NCBI GenBank assembly: GCA_000482145.1
Contig: AUXH01000053.1
Coordinates: forward strand, 1 to 53,408
Length of the DNA: 53,408 nt
Source of the DNA: Strigomonas culicis
Taxonomy: Eukaryota > Euglenozoa > Kinetoplastea > Trypanosomatida > Trypanosomatidae
Reading direction: 5' to 3'
The notes under the pieces were generated by a model. It was not told where the DNA came from. It did not search any database and worked only from the letters and a program-made list of their open reading frames with translations. Numbering within the stretch: the stretch's first letter is position 1; each line of letters begins with the position of its first letter. The position numbers and the translations under genes are program-made. Of the stretch, positions 52,958-53,408 are shown piece after piece.

Positions 52958-53408
52958 TTACACACCGCGATATGCGGCCACGAAGCCGCTCTTCTCCTCC
53001 CACTGGATCTGAAACACACTCATGCGCTTGAAGTTCTGCATCTCCCTACTGCACTGCAGGTACGTCATGGCGTTTGCGGCGCCGCTGCGGTGCGCGCTGT
53101 TCGTGTCCTGGTACGACTGCGACTGGGCGTGGTACTGCATCTGTGCGCACAGCGCGCGCTGAAGCTGCGCCCCGGCTGGCGTGGGGCCGCCCACCTCCCA
53201 CAGCGGCGGGACCGCGGCCGCACACTTCGCGCGCCGCTTCTCCTCCTCCGCCGTGAGCGAGAAGATGGCCGGCCGCTGCGCCGCGCCGCCCTCACGGATC
53301 GCGAGACGCAGTGGCACGTTGAGGCAGACCACCACCTCCACCCGGGGGAAGAACGCGGGCGGCCGCGGCTGCGGCCCGCCGCCGGCCGCGCCGCCGCCGC
53401 CGCCGCCG
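52958..53408 (-). CDS. C-terminal part of a hypothetical protein (5' partial at the right edge)
   Basis: The frame is open from the right edge to the stop at 52958-52960, so only the last 149 residues are seen. The first M-equivalent codon is a GTG at 53341 and is not a true start. After a Gly/Pro-rich stretch at the edge come VEVVVCLNVPLRLAIREGG, which looks like a beta strand and turn, a charged region, and MTYLQCSREMQNFKRMSVFQI, an amphipathic helix or strand near the C-terminus. No family is recognised. Confidence 0.6.
   Translation of the reverse strand, partial: GGGGGGAAGGGPQPRPPAFFPRVEVVVCLNVPLRLAIREGGAAQRPAIFSLTAEEEKRRAKCAAAVPPLWEVGGPTPAGAQLQRALCAQMQYHAQSQSYQDTNSAHRSGAANAMTYLQCSREMQNFKRMSVFQIQWEEKSGFVAAYRGV

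Noticed and set aside
1..53408. CRISPR array, phage, transposase or other prokaryotic mobile system
   Set aside because: No regularly spaced repeats or recognisable proteins of that kind; the gene layout is kinetoplastid.

Overview
The window is nuclear DNA of a kinetoplastid, almost certainly a trypanosomatid. Long intronless genes lie head-to-tail on one strand. GC-rich coding regions alternate with AT-rich intergenic spacers. Most genes have a polypyrimidine tract and an AG (a spliced-leader trans-splicing acceptor pattern) 15-110 nt before the first in-frame ATG. A kinetoplastid-type 5S rRNA gene is present. The genus cannot be fixed from the sequence alone.

Layout. Two + strand genes lie at the left (3-680, cut by the window edge, and 1814-3097). 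From 7184 to the right edge every gene is on the - strand, 16 in all, the last cut by the edge. The two polycistronic units therefore converge on a roughly 4 kb gene-free strand-switch region (3098-7183). It holds a 5S rRNA gene on the - strand (3325-3443), and by eye its base composition changes from C-rich to G-rich on the + strand near 5.4 kb, with G runs of 10-14 in the right half.

The - strand unit, in order of transcription (right to left): a partial unknown protein; a 1662-residue unknown protein; a possible HAD/TIM50-like protein; an unknown 776-residue protein; a 1079-residue protein with near-identical 64-residue repeats; a CULT-domain (cereblon ligand-pocket) protein; a UvrD-type helicase broken by two +1 frameshifts; an S51-family peptidase; a glucosidase II beta-like ER protein; an ARM-like unknown; a DH/PH RhoGEF-like protein; a DHHC palmitoyltransferase; a 2-phosphoglycerate kinase/LPA1-like P-loop kinase; the gamete fusogen HAP2/GCS1; the wybutosine enzyme TYW3; prefoldin subunit 2; an unknown 401-residue protein; and a nucleotide-diphospho-sugar transferase-like protein.

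As is usual for trypanosomatids, the neighbours share transcription rather than a pathway, so clustering gives little functional information. The points most worth following are the CULT protein, whose zinc cysteines and aromatic cage match cereblon in exact spacing; the helicase with two same-direction frameshifts in low-complexity tracts; HAP2 as a marker of sexual capacity; and the strand-asymmetric convergent region with its lone 5S gene. No prokaryotic system, CRISPR array, transposase or integrase gene was seen.
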